Positions 8,112 to 14,580 of a stretch of DNA of 14,713 nt are shown here, piece by piece. Each line of letters starts with the position of its first letter. Within the stretch, counting starts at the first letter, position 1. Made by a program: the position numbers and the translations under genes. Below the pieces are notes generated by a model that did no database searches, was not told the origin of the DNA, and was given only the letters and a program-made list of their open reading frames with translations. Source of the stretch: Pseudomonadota bacterium (GTDB lineage: Bacteria; Pseudomonadota; Alphaproteobacteria; Rhizobiales; Afifellaceae); contig JAEZEK010000193.1 in the NCBI GenBank assembly GCA_023417735.1, forward strand, positions 1 to 14,713, read 5' to 3'.

Positions 8112-8305
8112 CCGCCCCTCATCGTCTGGCACCCGTAATGCGGCCAGAGCGACAGCCAGGCAAGCCGGCCCGGTGTCGCTCCGATCCCGATGCATCGGCC
8201 ATGCCAGCAAGCGCGAAGGCCGTGCCGCGGGCCACCGAAGCAACGGGCGGGATCCGCACGGGGATACCGCGACAGGCGCCGGACAGGAAATCGACCCCGG
8301 CCCGC
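8112..8305. other. Intergenic region upstream of ppc, no gene seen
   Basis: Together with the csp promoter and leader, this makes a 363-base gap between divergent ppc and csp. I see no credible gene here. On the minus strand TTGCCT (8163-8158) and CATTAC (8140-8135) are 17 bases apart and could be a weak ppc promoter. The -10 match is only 3 of 6, so this is not asserted. Confidence 0.4.
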
Positions 8306-8334
8306 TTGTCAGAAAAGCGATCGGGCTCTAAATT
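8306..8334 (+). promoter_or_regulatory. Candidate promoter of the cold-shock gene, -10 box inside an inverted repeat
   Basis: TTGTCA (8306-8311, 5 of 6 consensus) and TAAATT (8329-8334, 4 of 6) are 17 bases apart. The -10 box lies in the loop of the inverted repeat GGCTC (8324-8328)/GAGCC (8336-8340). Past a two-base bulge the repeat continues with CGAT (8318-8321)/ATCG (8341-8344). Transcription would start near 8341 and give a leader of about 134 bases, in keeping with the long leaders of cold-shock mRNAs. Confidence 0.5.
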
Positions 8335-8411
8335 GGAGCCATCGACTTTGGCCGGACGACTTGGCCGTACTGCCTGGCATGCCGGGCGCACGTTCAGACC
8401 TTCTCTCCAAA

Positions 8412-8445
8412 ACTCGACTTCCTGGAACGAGTGCGACTGCACTCG
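8412..8445 (+). promoter_or_regulatory. Mutually exclusive hairpins in the cold-shock mRNA leader
   Basis: CGAGTGC (8428-8434) pairs perfectly with GCACTCG (8439-8445) across a GACT loop. The same CGAGT (8428-8432) can instead pair with the upstream ACTCG (8412-8416). The two stems cannot coexist. The downstream hairpin ends 29 bases before the start codon. A temperature-dependent switch like that of E. coli cspA is possible, but only the pairing is seen. Confidence 0.45.
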
Positions 8446-8474
8446 GCCGAACGCGCGTCACGAAAGGACACGAC

Positions 8475-8684
8475 ATGACCACGGGAACCGTGAAGTTCTA
8501 CAATTCGCAGAAGGGCTATGGCTTCATCCAGCCCGATGACGGCAGCAAGGACGTGTTCGTCCATGCGACCGCCCTCGAGGCCGCCGGCATGCGCGGCCTG
8601 GTCGAAGGCCAGAAGATCAGCTTCGAGGTCGAGAACGACCGCCGCTCCGGCAAGCCGGCGGCCACGAACCTGCAGCACGCCTGA
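8475..8684 (+). CDS. Cold-shock protein (CspA family)
   Basis: This single cold-shock domain protein of 69 residues binds single-stranded RNA and DNA and is thought to melt mRNA structure at low temperature; many alphaproteobacterial copies are expressed in other conditions too. It has the RNP1 motif KGYGFI (13-18), the RNP2 motif VFVHA (27-31), the opening TGTVKFYNSQ and the closing SFEVENDRRSGKPAATNL. ATG 8475 follows AAAGGA (8463-8468) with 6-base spacing. It is monocistronic, between its own candidate promoter and a strong terminator. Several csp paralogues are usual in such genomes, so no numbered symbol is given. Confidence 0.96.
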   Translation: MTTGTVKFYNSQKGYGFIQPDDGSKDVFVHATALEAAGMRGLVEGQKISFEVENDRRSGKPAATNLQHA

Positions 8685-8698
8685 ACGGCGATGCCCTC

Positions 8699-8728
8699 GG
8701 GAGGCGCGGGAAACCGCGCCTCCCTTGT
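8699..8728 (+). terminator. Rho-independent terminator of the cold-shock gene
   Basis: A perfect 11-base-pair GC-rich stem (GGGAGGCGCGG, 8699-8709, with its complement at 8714-8724) closes a GAAA tetraloop and is followed by TTGTAT. It begins 14 bases after the csp stop. The T-run is short but the stem is very stable. Confidence 0.9.
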
Positions 8729-9069
8729 ATCCGGCGGCCGGGGAATCCCTTCCCCCCGCTTCGGAGTCGCCGCCTTCACGCCTGCCGATGGACGGCCAGG
8801 TGAGGCTCGACCCGATCCAGCCTGACCAGCACCGCGGCATGGCCGCCCAGAAGGCCAGGAGCTGCGCCGCCTGGTGAGCGAGGTCGCGGCCGAGCGCGCG
8901 AAGCTCCAGCACAGGCAGGACGAACGCGAGAACGCCTCGCCGCTGCGCCGAGCAAGACCCTGGGCCGAGGCCGCCGAGAAGGCGCGCTGTTTCATTGGGC
9001 TGTTGGCGGCGGAGGACCGATCGCTTCCGCGATCTCCCCACGCGGCTCACGCGCGGGCCAAGCTCGCGG
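8729..9069. other. Gene-poor stretch after the csp terminator, with a possible decayed ORF
   Basis: No complete gene is convincing here. From ATG 8788 a 29-codon frame runs to TGA 8877. Switching frame near 8852-8858 gives a Glu/Arg/Ala-rich, coiled-coil-like stretch (QELRRLVSEVAAERAKLQ and onward), with strong G/C third-position bias until about 8990. The bias then fades, although the frame stays open to 9275. This fits a small frameshifted or decayed gene, but the family is not recognised and chance is possible. Confidence 0.25.
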
Positions 9070-9288
9070 TCAGTCCTCCCAATCGAAGAAGCCGCGCGCA
9101 CCCCGGGCCGGCACCCGATGCTGCGTCTCGGGACCATCGTTCACGTCCGCACCACGCGCTTCGGATCGCACCGTCAGATAGGCGCGGACGAGCCTCTCCT
9201 CCTCTATCCGAGGAGGCTCGTGGGCGAGTTGCTGCCGCATCAGTGCGAGCAGCTCCTCTGCATCTTGCCTGGTAACGCGCGCCTCCAT
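9070..9288 (-). CDS. Small hypothetical protein, 72 residues
   Basis: I do not recognise this protein. The frame starts at ATG 9288 as MEARVTRQDAEELLALMRQ, is charged and helical in its first half (EEERLVRAYL), and ends in an acidic aromatic tail, GFFDWED. No membrane segment or signal peptide is visible. No good Shine-Dalgarno precedes the ATG, and the frame stays open upstream across the regulator gene, where it is only a shadow. It is divergent from the Crp/Fnr gene. Codon use is moderately biased to G/C in third position. It may be a real orphan or chance. Confidence 0.4.
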   Translation of the reverse strand: MEARVTRQDAEELLALMRQQLAHEPPRIEEERLVRAYLTVRSEARGADVNDGPETQHRVPARGARGFFDWED

Positions 9289-9495
9289 GGACGGAACGAT
9301 TACGGAATAACGGGCGGCAGGCGTGCAGGTTGCCAGCGTCCGGTGTTTTCGCGGAGCACCGTCCGGCGTGGCGCCGTAGCCGCCAGTCTCATGGGAATTG
9401 CGCTTGCGCGAGGGTCGGCGCCACCGCACAAATCGGCTCCGCGATGTCCCTCCTGTCGGTCGCTTGACCAACCCGAATGGCGAGGAGCCGCCCTG

Positions 9496-10239
9496 TTGCG
9501 CAGCATCGGAACGGAAAAGCAGCGTCTCGTCAGACGCCTCGAGAGCATAGCCGAGATCTCGGACACGGAACGGCAGGCGCTGATCGACTTGCCGATGACC
9601 GTGCGTGACGTGCCGAAGGGCGCCGACATCGTGCGCGAAGGCGACCGGCCGAGCGAATGCTGCCTCGTCCTCCAAGGATTCGTCTGCCGCTACAAGATCC
9701 TCGCTGAGGGCAAGCGCCAGATCCTTTCCTTCCATCCGCCCGGGGACATTCCGGATCTGCAGAGCCTCCATCTCAAGACCATGGACCACAGCCTCGGAGC
9801 CCTGACCCCTACGCGGGCCGGGTTCATAGCGCACAGCGCACTGGCCGACCTGATCGACCACCACCCGGGGCTGGGCGCCCTGTTCTGGCGCGAGACCCTG
9901 ATCGACGCAGCGATCTTCCGGGAGTGGATGGTGGGCCTCGGCCGCCAGACGGCGATCCAGCGGGTCGCACACGTGATCTGCGAAATGGCGGTACGTTACC
10001 GGGCCGTCGGGCTCGCCGACGAGCGCAGTTTCGTACTGCCGGTGACACAGACGGAACTCGGCGACGCGCTCGGCCTTTCCACGGTGCACGTGAACCGGGT
10101 TCTGCGCGACCTTCGCGAGGCTCAGCTGGCCGTGATGAGGACCGGGACGGTGACCGTGCTCGACTGGAACGGATTGCGGCAGATGGCCGAGTTCGATCCC
10201 GGCTATCTCCACCTGCGCGAAGAGGCTCAGCCGCGGTGA
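9496..10239 (+). CDS. Crp/Fnr-family transcriptional regulator
   Basis: The N-terminal cyclic-nucleotide-binding-like beta-barrel (about residues 30-120) includes PKGADIVREGDRPSECCLVLQGF and SFHPPGDIPDLQSLHL. A dimerisation helix follows, then a Crp-type winged helix-turn-helix at about 183-208 (VTQTELGDALGLSTVHVNRVL). It lacks the N-terminal cysteine cluster of oxygen-sensing Fnr, so the signal is unknown. TTG 9496 is preferred: GAGGAG (9482-9487) lies 8 bases upstream and the resulting 247 residues suit the family. An in-frame ATG at 9391 would add 35 residues unlike the family, without a clear ribosome binding site. The close relatives I recall, from Methylobacterium and Bradyrhizobium, are mostly uncharacterised. 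The stop overlaps the next gene. Confidence 0.92.
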   Translation: MRSIGTEKQRLVRRLESIAEISDTERQALIDLPMTVRDVPKGADIVREGDRPSECCLVLQGFVCRYKILAEGKRQILSFHPPGDIPDLQSLHLKTMDHSLGALTPTRAGFIAHSALADLIDHHPGLGALFWRETLIDAAIFREWMVGLGRQTAIQRVAHVICEMAVRYRAVGLADERSFVLPVTQTELGDALGLSTVHVNRVLRDLREAQLAVMRTGTVTVLDWNGLRQMAEFDPGYLHLREEAQPR

Positions 10240-10481
10240 GGATCACGCTCAAGCCGGTCCGGATCGAAACCGGAAGCCCCGACGAGGATGGCAGGCTCGT
10301 GTTCGCGGACGATCGCCTCGTCGCCGTACTCGTGCGGCTCTCGGACCAGCACGAGGAGGCCGGGAAATGGTTCCTGGAGGCCGCCTTCGGCCGCGCCGAA
10401 TCCGGCGATCATCCGGTCTTCGCCGATCTCGAAGACGCCTCCGGGTGGCTCGCCGGCCGTCTCGATCCGGTGACCGGCTGA
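10236..10481 (+). CDS. Small conserved-looking protein, 81 residues, co-translated with the Crp/Fnr regulator
   Basis: The function is unknown. It begins at GTG 10236, which overlaps the regulator's TGA (GTGA), so translation is probably coupled. The product starts VRITLKPVRIETGSPDEDG, then LVFADDRLVAVLVRLSDQHEEAGKWFLEAAFG, and ends DLEDASGWLAGRLDPVTG. It looks like a compact soluble alpha-beta protein, with no signal peptide or membrane segment. I recall similar small proteins in Hyphomicrobiales, especially the GKWFLEA-FG block, but no assigned role. Confidence 0.75.
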   Translation: MRITLKPVRIETGSPDEDGRLVFADDRLVAVLVRLSDQHEEAGKWFLEAAFGRAESGDHPVFADLEDASGWLAGRLDPVTG

Positions 10482-10636
10482 CGCGCGGCAGCGCACCGCG
10501 CGAAGACGCCAGGAAGGCGCCTGGTCCGAGAAGCGCTGCAAGGCATCGTCCCAGCCATTGCCGGTTCGGCCCTCCTCCCGCTAGTGTCCCGTCCGACCAA
10601 GGGGATCGCGGGTTTCCGCCGGGAGGGAGAGGAACG

Positions 10637-11809
10637 ATGAGGAGAACGCTTCTGGCGGCGGTGGCCGCTGCGGCGCTGGTTGCCGGCGCATGCGGCGCGG
10701 CTTCCGCCGACACGCTGAAGATCGGGCTGATGGCAACCCTGTCCGGTCCGTCGGCCGCGCTCGGCGAGCACATGCGGGACGGCTTCATGCTCGCGGTGAA
10801 GCATGCCGACGGCAAGCTCGGCGGCGTCGACACCGAAATCATCACCGTCGACGACGAGCTGAAGCCGGACCTCGCGGTCGAGAAGGCGAACGCGCTCATC
10901 GAGCGCGACGGCGTGCAGGTCGTCGCCGGGGTGATCTTCTCCAACGTCATGGCGGCGATCGCGCGGCCGGTGACCGACAAGGAGGTGTTCCTGGTGAGCG
11001 GGAACGCGGGCCCCTCTGTGCTCGCCGGCAAGGGGTGCAACCCCTTCTTCTTCTCCGCCTCCTACCAGAACGACCAGATGCACGAGGTCATGGGCAAATA
11101 CGCCCAGGACAAGGGCTACCAGCGCGTGTTCCTGGTCGCGCCGAACTACCAGGCCGGCAAGGATTCGCTCGCCGGCTTCAAGCGCCACTACAAGGGCGAG
11201 GTGGCCGACGAGGTCTATACGCAGCTCGGACAGCTCGACTTCTCCGCCGAGATGGCACGCATCGCCTCGGCCAAGCCGGACGCCGTCTTCACGTTCATGC
11301 CCGGCGGCATGGGCATCAACCTCGTCAAGCAGTACCGGCAGGCCGGGCTGGCGGACTCGACCCCCTTCCTCTCCGCCTTCACCGTCGACGGCACGACGCT
11401 GCCGGCCATGAAGGACGACGCCGTCGGCCTGTTCTCGTCCTCGCAATGGACGAGCGGCATCGACAACGAGGCGAACAGGCGCTTCGTCGCCGATTTCGAG
11501 CAGGCGTACGGCTACGTGCCCTCGCTCTACGCGGCGCAGGGCTATGACGCGGCGCAGCTGATCGCTGCCGGCGTGAAGGCCGCGGGCGGCGACCTCTCGA
11601 ACAAGGACGCGATCCGAAAGGGCATGGAGGCGGCCGACTTCCAGTCCATCCGCGGCGACTTCAAGATGAACTCCAACCACTTCCCCATCCAGGACTTCTA
11701 CCTGGTCGAGGCGGTGAAGCGCGACGACGGCAAGCACGACGTGCAGATCGTCGAGAAGGTCTTCGACGATTATGGCGACGTCTATGCGGCAGAGTGCCAG
11801 ATGAACTGA
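10637..11809 (+). CDS. Periplasmic substrate-binding protein of a branched-chain amino acid/aromatic acid type ABC importer
   Basis: This 390-residue type I periplasmic binding protein (LivK-like) captures the substrate for the permeases encoded downstream. A signal peptide (MRRTLLAAVAAAALVAG) has its likely cleavage after ASA, residue 24. AGAC19 is not a proper lipobox, so a soluble rather than lipid-anchored protein is expected. The mature start DTLKIGLMATLSGPSAALGEHMRDG is typical. VVAGVIFSNVMAAIARPV, LVAPNYQAGKDSLAGFK and YGYVPSLYAAQGYDAAQLIAAG follow. The details resemble the subgroup linked to nitrobenzoate and other aromatic-acid pathways rather than amino acid binders, from memory. 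Two cysteines (KGCNPFFF and near the C-terminus) may pair. The Shine-Dalgarno is GGGAGAGGA. It is first in the transporter operon. Confidence 0.93.
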   Translation: MRRTLLAAVAAAALVAGACGAASADTLKIGLMATLSGPSAALGEHMRDGFMLAVKHADGKLGGVDTEIITVDDELKPDLAVEKANALIERDGVQVVAGVIFSNVMAAIARPVTDKEVFLVSGNAGPSVLAGKGCNPFFFSASYQNDQMHEVMGKYAQDKGYQRVFLVAPNYQAGKDSLAGFKRHYKGEVADEVYTQLGQLDFSAEMARIASAKPDAVFTFMPGGMGINLVKQYRQAGLADSTPFLSAFTVDGTTLPAMKDDAVGLFSSSQWTSGIDNEANRRFVADFEQAYGYVPSLYAAQGYDAAQLIAAGVKAAGGDLSNKDAIRKGMEAADFQSIRGDFKMNSNHFPIQDFYLVEAVKRDDGKHDVQIVEKVFDDYGDVYAAECQMN

Positions 11810-11835
11810 GCCGAGGGCCAACCACGCCCGAACCC

Positions 11836-11867
11836 GCCGGCCCGGTTGATCTCCTCGCCGGGCCGGC
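11836..11867 (+). other. Intercistronic hairpin between binding-protein and permease genes
   Basis: GCCGGCCCGG (11836-11845) and CCGGGCCGGC (11858-11867) form a perfect 10-base-pair stem with a 12-base loop, 26 bases after the binding-protein stop. No T-run follows (TAGAAC). It is therefore more likely to block 3' exonucleases or attenuate partly than to terminate fully. Either would yield more binding protein than permease, as is usual in such operons. The structure is certain on paper; the role is inferred. Confidence 0.6.
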
Positions 11868-11904
11868 TAGAACGGCGAGCCGAAGCCGTCGCTCTGGAAT
11901 CCTG

Positions 11905-12828
11905 ATGAGCCTCACCCTCCTCGCAGTGCAGACCCTGAACGGTCTGCAGCTGGGCGTGCTGTTGTTCCTGGTCGCCGCCGGCCTGACGCTCGTCTTCGGC
12001 GTGATGGACTTCATCAATCTGGCGCACGGCGTCCAGTACATGATGGGCGCCTATTTCGCCGTCGCGGGCTATGCATTGACGGGGAACTTCCTGCTCGCCG
12101 TGCTCGTCGCCATCGCCGGGTCCTTCGCACTCGGGCTCGCGCTCGAGTTCCTCGTCTTCCGCCGGCTCTACCGGCGCTCCCATCTCGACCAGGTGCTCGC
12201 CACGTTCGGCATCATCCTGTTCCTGAACGAGGCTGCACGTGCAATCTGGGGGCCGACGCCGCTTTCCCTGCCGGAGCCGGCGTTCCTGTCCGGCTCGATC
12301 CGCCTGATGGACGGGCTGCTCTACCCCGTCTACCGGCTCGCGATCCTCGCCGCGGGCCTGTTCGTGGCGGGCCTGCTCTATCTCCTCGTGCGCCACAGCC
12401 GCGCCGGCATGCTGGTCCGCGCCGGCGCGTCCAACCCGCGCATGGTGTCGGCGCTCGGCGTCGACATAGACCGCCTGTTCCTCGGCGTCGTCGGCCTCGG
12501 CGCCATGCTCGCCGGCTTCGCCGCGGCGATGGCCGCGCCGATCGTCGGCGTTCAGGCCGGAATGGGCGACAACGTGCTGGTGCTCGCCTTCGTCATCATC
12601 GTGATCGGCGGGATCGGTTCGATCCGCGGCGCTTTCGTCGCGGCGCTCCTGGTCGGCCTCGTCGACACGCTCGGACGATCCTTCGCCAGCGATCTCTTCA
12701 AGCTCTTCCTTGCGCCCGCGGCGGCCAACGAGGTCGGGCCGGCGCTCGCCTCGATGCTGATCTACATCCTCATGGCCGCCGTGCTCTTCTTCCGGCCGGC
12801 CGGGCTCTTCGGGACAGGTCCGACGTGA
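11905..12828 (+). CDS. livH: ABC importer permease, LivH type
   Basis: This is one of the two inner-membrane channel subunits. The 307-residue product is strongly hydrophobic with about eight membrane segments. It has the LivH-type start (NGLQLGVLLFLVAAGLTLVFGVMDFINLAHG), DQVLATFGIILFLNEAARAIWGP, and the cytoplasmic loop SRAGMLVRAGASNPRMVSALGVDIDRL that contacts the ATPase. IVIGGIGSIRGAFVAALLVGL and a final FFRPAGLFG follow. ATG 11905 is the family start; its Shine-Dalgarno is weak (GGAA near 11896). A longer frame from 11794 crosses the intercistronic hairpin and is rejected. The stop overlaps the next GTG. Confidence 0.95.
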   Translation: MSLTLLAVQTLNGLQLGVLLFLVAAGLTLVFGVMDFINLAHGVQYMMGAYFAVAGYALTGNFLLAVLVAIAGSFALGLALEFLVFRRLYRRSHLDQVLATFGIILFLNEAARAIWGPTPLSLPEPAFLSGSIRLMDGLLYPVYRLAILAAGLFVAGLLYLLVRHSRAGMLVRAGASNPRMVSALGVDIDRLFLGVVGLGAMLAGFAAAMAAPIVGVQAGMGDNVLVLAFVIIVIGGIGSIRGAFVAALLVGLVDTLGRSFASDLFKLFLAPAAANEVGPALASMLIYILMAAVLFFRPAGLFGTGPT

Positions 12829-13838
12829 GCCGGGCGGCGGCGCGGGTCGAAGCTGCGCGGCCGGTCGCCGCGCGTGTCGGCCGAGGAGCGGCGACGCCGT
12901 TCCTCTCGCGCAATCTCGTCCCGCTCCTCCTCTTCGCGGGGCTGCTCGTCCTGCCGTGGCTCGCTTCGGCGCTCGGCCAGAGCTTCCTCGTCTCCTTCGC
13001 CACACGGGTGATGATCTACGCGCTCGCCGCCATGAGCCTCGACCTCATCCTCGGCTACGGCGCGATGGTGAGCTTCGGGCACGCCGCCTTCATCGGGATC
13101 GGCGCCTATGCGATCGGCATCGCGAGCGACGAAGGCCTCGGCGAGGGGCTTCTCGCCTTCCCGCTCGCGATCGCTGCGGCCGCCCTCTTCGCGCTCGTCA
13201 CCGGCGCGGTGTCGCTGCGCACCCGCGGCGTCTACTTCATCATGATTACGCTCGCCTTCGGCCAGATGGCATTCTTCACGGCGATGAGCCTGTCCGCCTA
13301 TGGCGGCGACGACGGGCTCACCATCTGGGGCCGCAGCGAGATCTTCGGCGCGCGGTGGCTGCGCTCGAACCAGTCCTTCTACTTCTTCGTGCTCGGCCTG
13401 CTCGCGGCCTCCTATCTCCTCTGCCGCGCGATCGTCGCGTCGCGGTTCGGGCGCGTGCTGCAGGCGGCGCGGCAGAGCCCGAGCCGCGTCGCGGCGCTCG
13501 GGTTCAATCCGTACGCCTACCAGCTGGTGGCCTACGTGATCGCCGGCGGGCTCGCGGGGCTCGCAGGCGCGCTCCTCGCCAACCAGACCGAGTTCGTGAG
13601 CCCGGCCTACATGTCGTGGCACCGATCCGGCGACCTCATCGTCATGGTGATCCTCGGCGGCATGGGATCGCTCCACGGCGCCATCCTCGGCGCGATCGTC
13701 TATCTCGGCCTGGAGGAAGCGCTCTCCCATGTGACGGAGCACTGGCGCCTGATCTTCGGCCCGTTCCTCGTGGCGGTCGTGCTGTTCGCGCGGGGCGGCC
13801 TCCTCTCCTTCCTCCCGGGCCGCAACCGGGATGGCTGA
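12825..13838 (+). CDS. livM: ABC importer permease, LivM type
   Basis: This second channel subunit of 337 residues has an Ala/Arg-rich N-terminal extension of about 30 residues before the first membrane segment. The LivM core is clear: MIYALAAMSLDLILGYGAMVSFGHAAFIGIGAYA, RTRGVYFIMITLAFGQM and SRFGRVLQAARQSPSRVAALG. YVIAGGLAGLAGALLANQTEFVSP and ILGGMGSLHGAILGA follow. GTG 12825 overlaps the LivH stop (GTGA). The 3' end overlaps the ATPase gene by 8 bases (ATGGCTGA). It is continuous with its neighbours in one translationally coupled operon. Confidence 0.95.
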   Translation: MSRAAARVEAARPVAARVGRGAATPFLSRNLVPLLLFAGLLVLPWLASALGQSFLVSFATRVMIYALAAMSLDLILGYGAMVSFGHAAFIGIGAYAIGIASDEGLGEGLLAFPLAIAAAALFALVTGAVSLRTRGVYFIMITLAFGQMAFFTAMSLSAYGGDDGLTIWGRSEIFGARWLRSNQSFYFFVLGLLAASYLLCRAIVASRFGRVLQAARQSPSRVAALGFNPYAYQLVAYVIAGGLAGLAGALLANQTEFVSPAYMSWHRSGDLIVMVILGGMGSLHGAILGAIVYLGLEEALSHVTEHWRLIFGPFLVAVVLFARGGLLSFLPGRNRDG

Positions 13839-14580
13839 GACCCTGCTGAAGCTCGACGCGCTCCAGAAGAACTACGGCGCGCTGAGGGTGACGGACGGCG
13901 TGAGCCTCGACGTCCGGGCCGGCGAGTTCCACGCCCTGATCGGTCCGAACGGCGCGGGGAAGACCACCCTGATCGGCCAGATCGCGGGCCAGATCAGCCC
14001 CGACGGCGGGCGCATTCTGTTCGCAGGCGAGGACATCGGCGCCCTGCCCGCGCATGCCCGCGCCCGGCGCGGCCTCGCGCGCTCCTTCCAGATCACCAAC
14101 CTTCTCCCCGATTTCACCGCGCTCGAGAACGTCGCGCTCGCCGCCCAGGCGCGTGCGGGATCGAGCTTCCGCTTCTTTCGGCCGGCCGCACGCGACGAGG
14201 CGCTCAACGCGCGTGCGGAGGCGGCGCTCGAGGACGTCGGCCTGGCCGCACGGGCGCGCGTGAGGGCGAGCGCGCTCGCGCACGGCGAGCGGCGGGCGCT
14301 GGAGCTCGCGATGGCCCTCGTTCAGCAACCGAGGCTGCTTCTGCTCGACGAGCCGATGGCCGGCACCGGACGGGAGGAAACCGCGGCGCTCACGCGCATG
14401 CTGGAGAGTTTGCGCGGAAGTCACGCCATCCTTCTCGTCGAGCACGACATGGAGGCGGTATTCGCGCTCGCCGACCGCATCTCCGTGCTCGTCTACGGCC
14501 GTGTCATCGCCTGCGGCACGCCGGCCGAGATCCGCTCCGATCCGGCCGTGCGAGAAGCCTATCTCGGAGACGGCGAGTGA
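13831..14580 (+). CDS. livG: ABC importer ATPase, LivG type
   Basis: This is one of two cytoplasmic ATPases that drive import. The 249-residue product has Walker A GPNGAGKTT (38-46), Q-loop Gln87 (RSFQIT), signature LAHGER (149-154, in place of LSGGQ, within the LivG range), Walker B LLLLDEP (169-175) and the H-loop His205 (LLVEHDM). The LivG C-terminal segment ADRISVLVYGRVIACGTPAEI and the closing AYLG are present. It starts at ATG 13831 inside the end of livM, and its stop overlaps the next gene's GTG. All catalytic residues appear intact. Confidence 0.96.
   Translation: MAETLLKLDALQKNYGALRVTDGVSLDVRAGEFHALIGPNGAGKTTLIGQIAGQISPDGGRILFAGEDIGALPAHARARRGLARSFQITNLLPDFTALENVALAAQARAGSSFRFFRPAARDEALNARAEAALEDVGLAARARVRASALAHGERRALELAMALVQQPRLLLLDEPMAGTGREETAALTRMLESLRGSHAILLVEHDMEAVFALADRISVLVYGRVIACGTPAEIRSDPAVREAYLGDGE

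Noticed and set aside
8112..8243. 44-codon N-terminal extension of Ppc
   Set aside because: It shows no family similarity, and GAGGGG lies before ATG 8111.
9337..9366. CGTCCGG direct repeats and a CGGTG/CACCG inverted repeat upstream of the regulator
   Set aside because: They are short, GC-rich and not tied to a promoter, with no match to a Crp or Fnr consensus half-site. Too weak to call an operator.
9289..10212. Long minus-strand frame opposite the Crp/Fnr gene
   Set aside because: The His/Arg/Val-rich composition is that of an antisense shadow. Only its 3' end (9070-9288) lies outside the regulator and was kept as a tentative small ORF.
10509..10524. CCAGG/CCTGG inverted repeat after the 81-residue protein as a terminator
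   Set aside because: It has only 5 base pairs and no T-run.
10558..10587. TTGCCG...TAGTGT as promoter of the transporter operon
   Set aside because: It has 18-base spacing and only 3 of 6 matches in the -10 box, which is not distinguishable from chance.
11794..11904. 37-codon N-terminal extension of LivH
   Set aside because: It overlaps the binding-protein stop and crosses the intercistronic hairpin. ATG 11905 gives the normal membrane-protein start.
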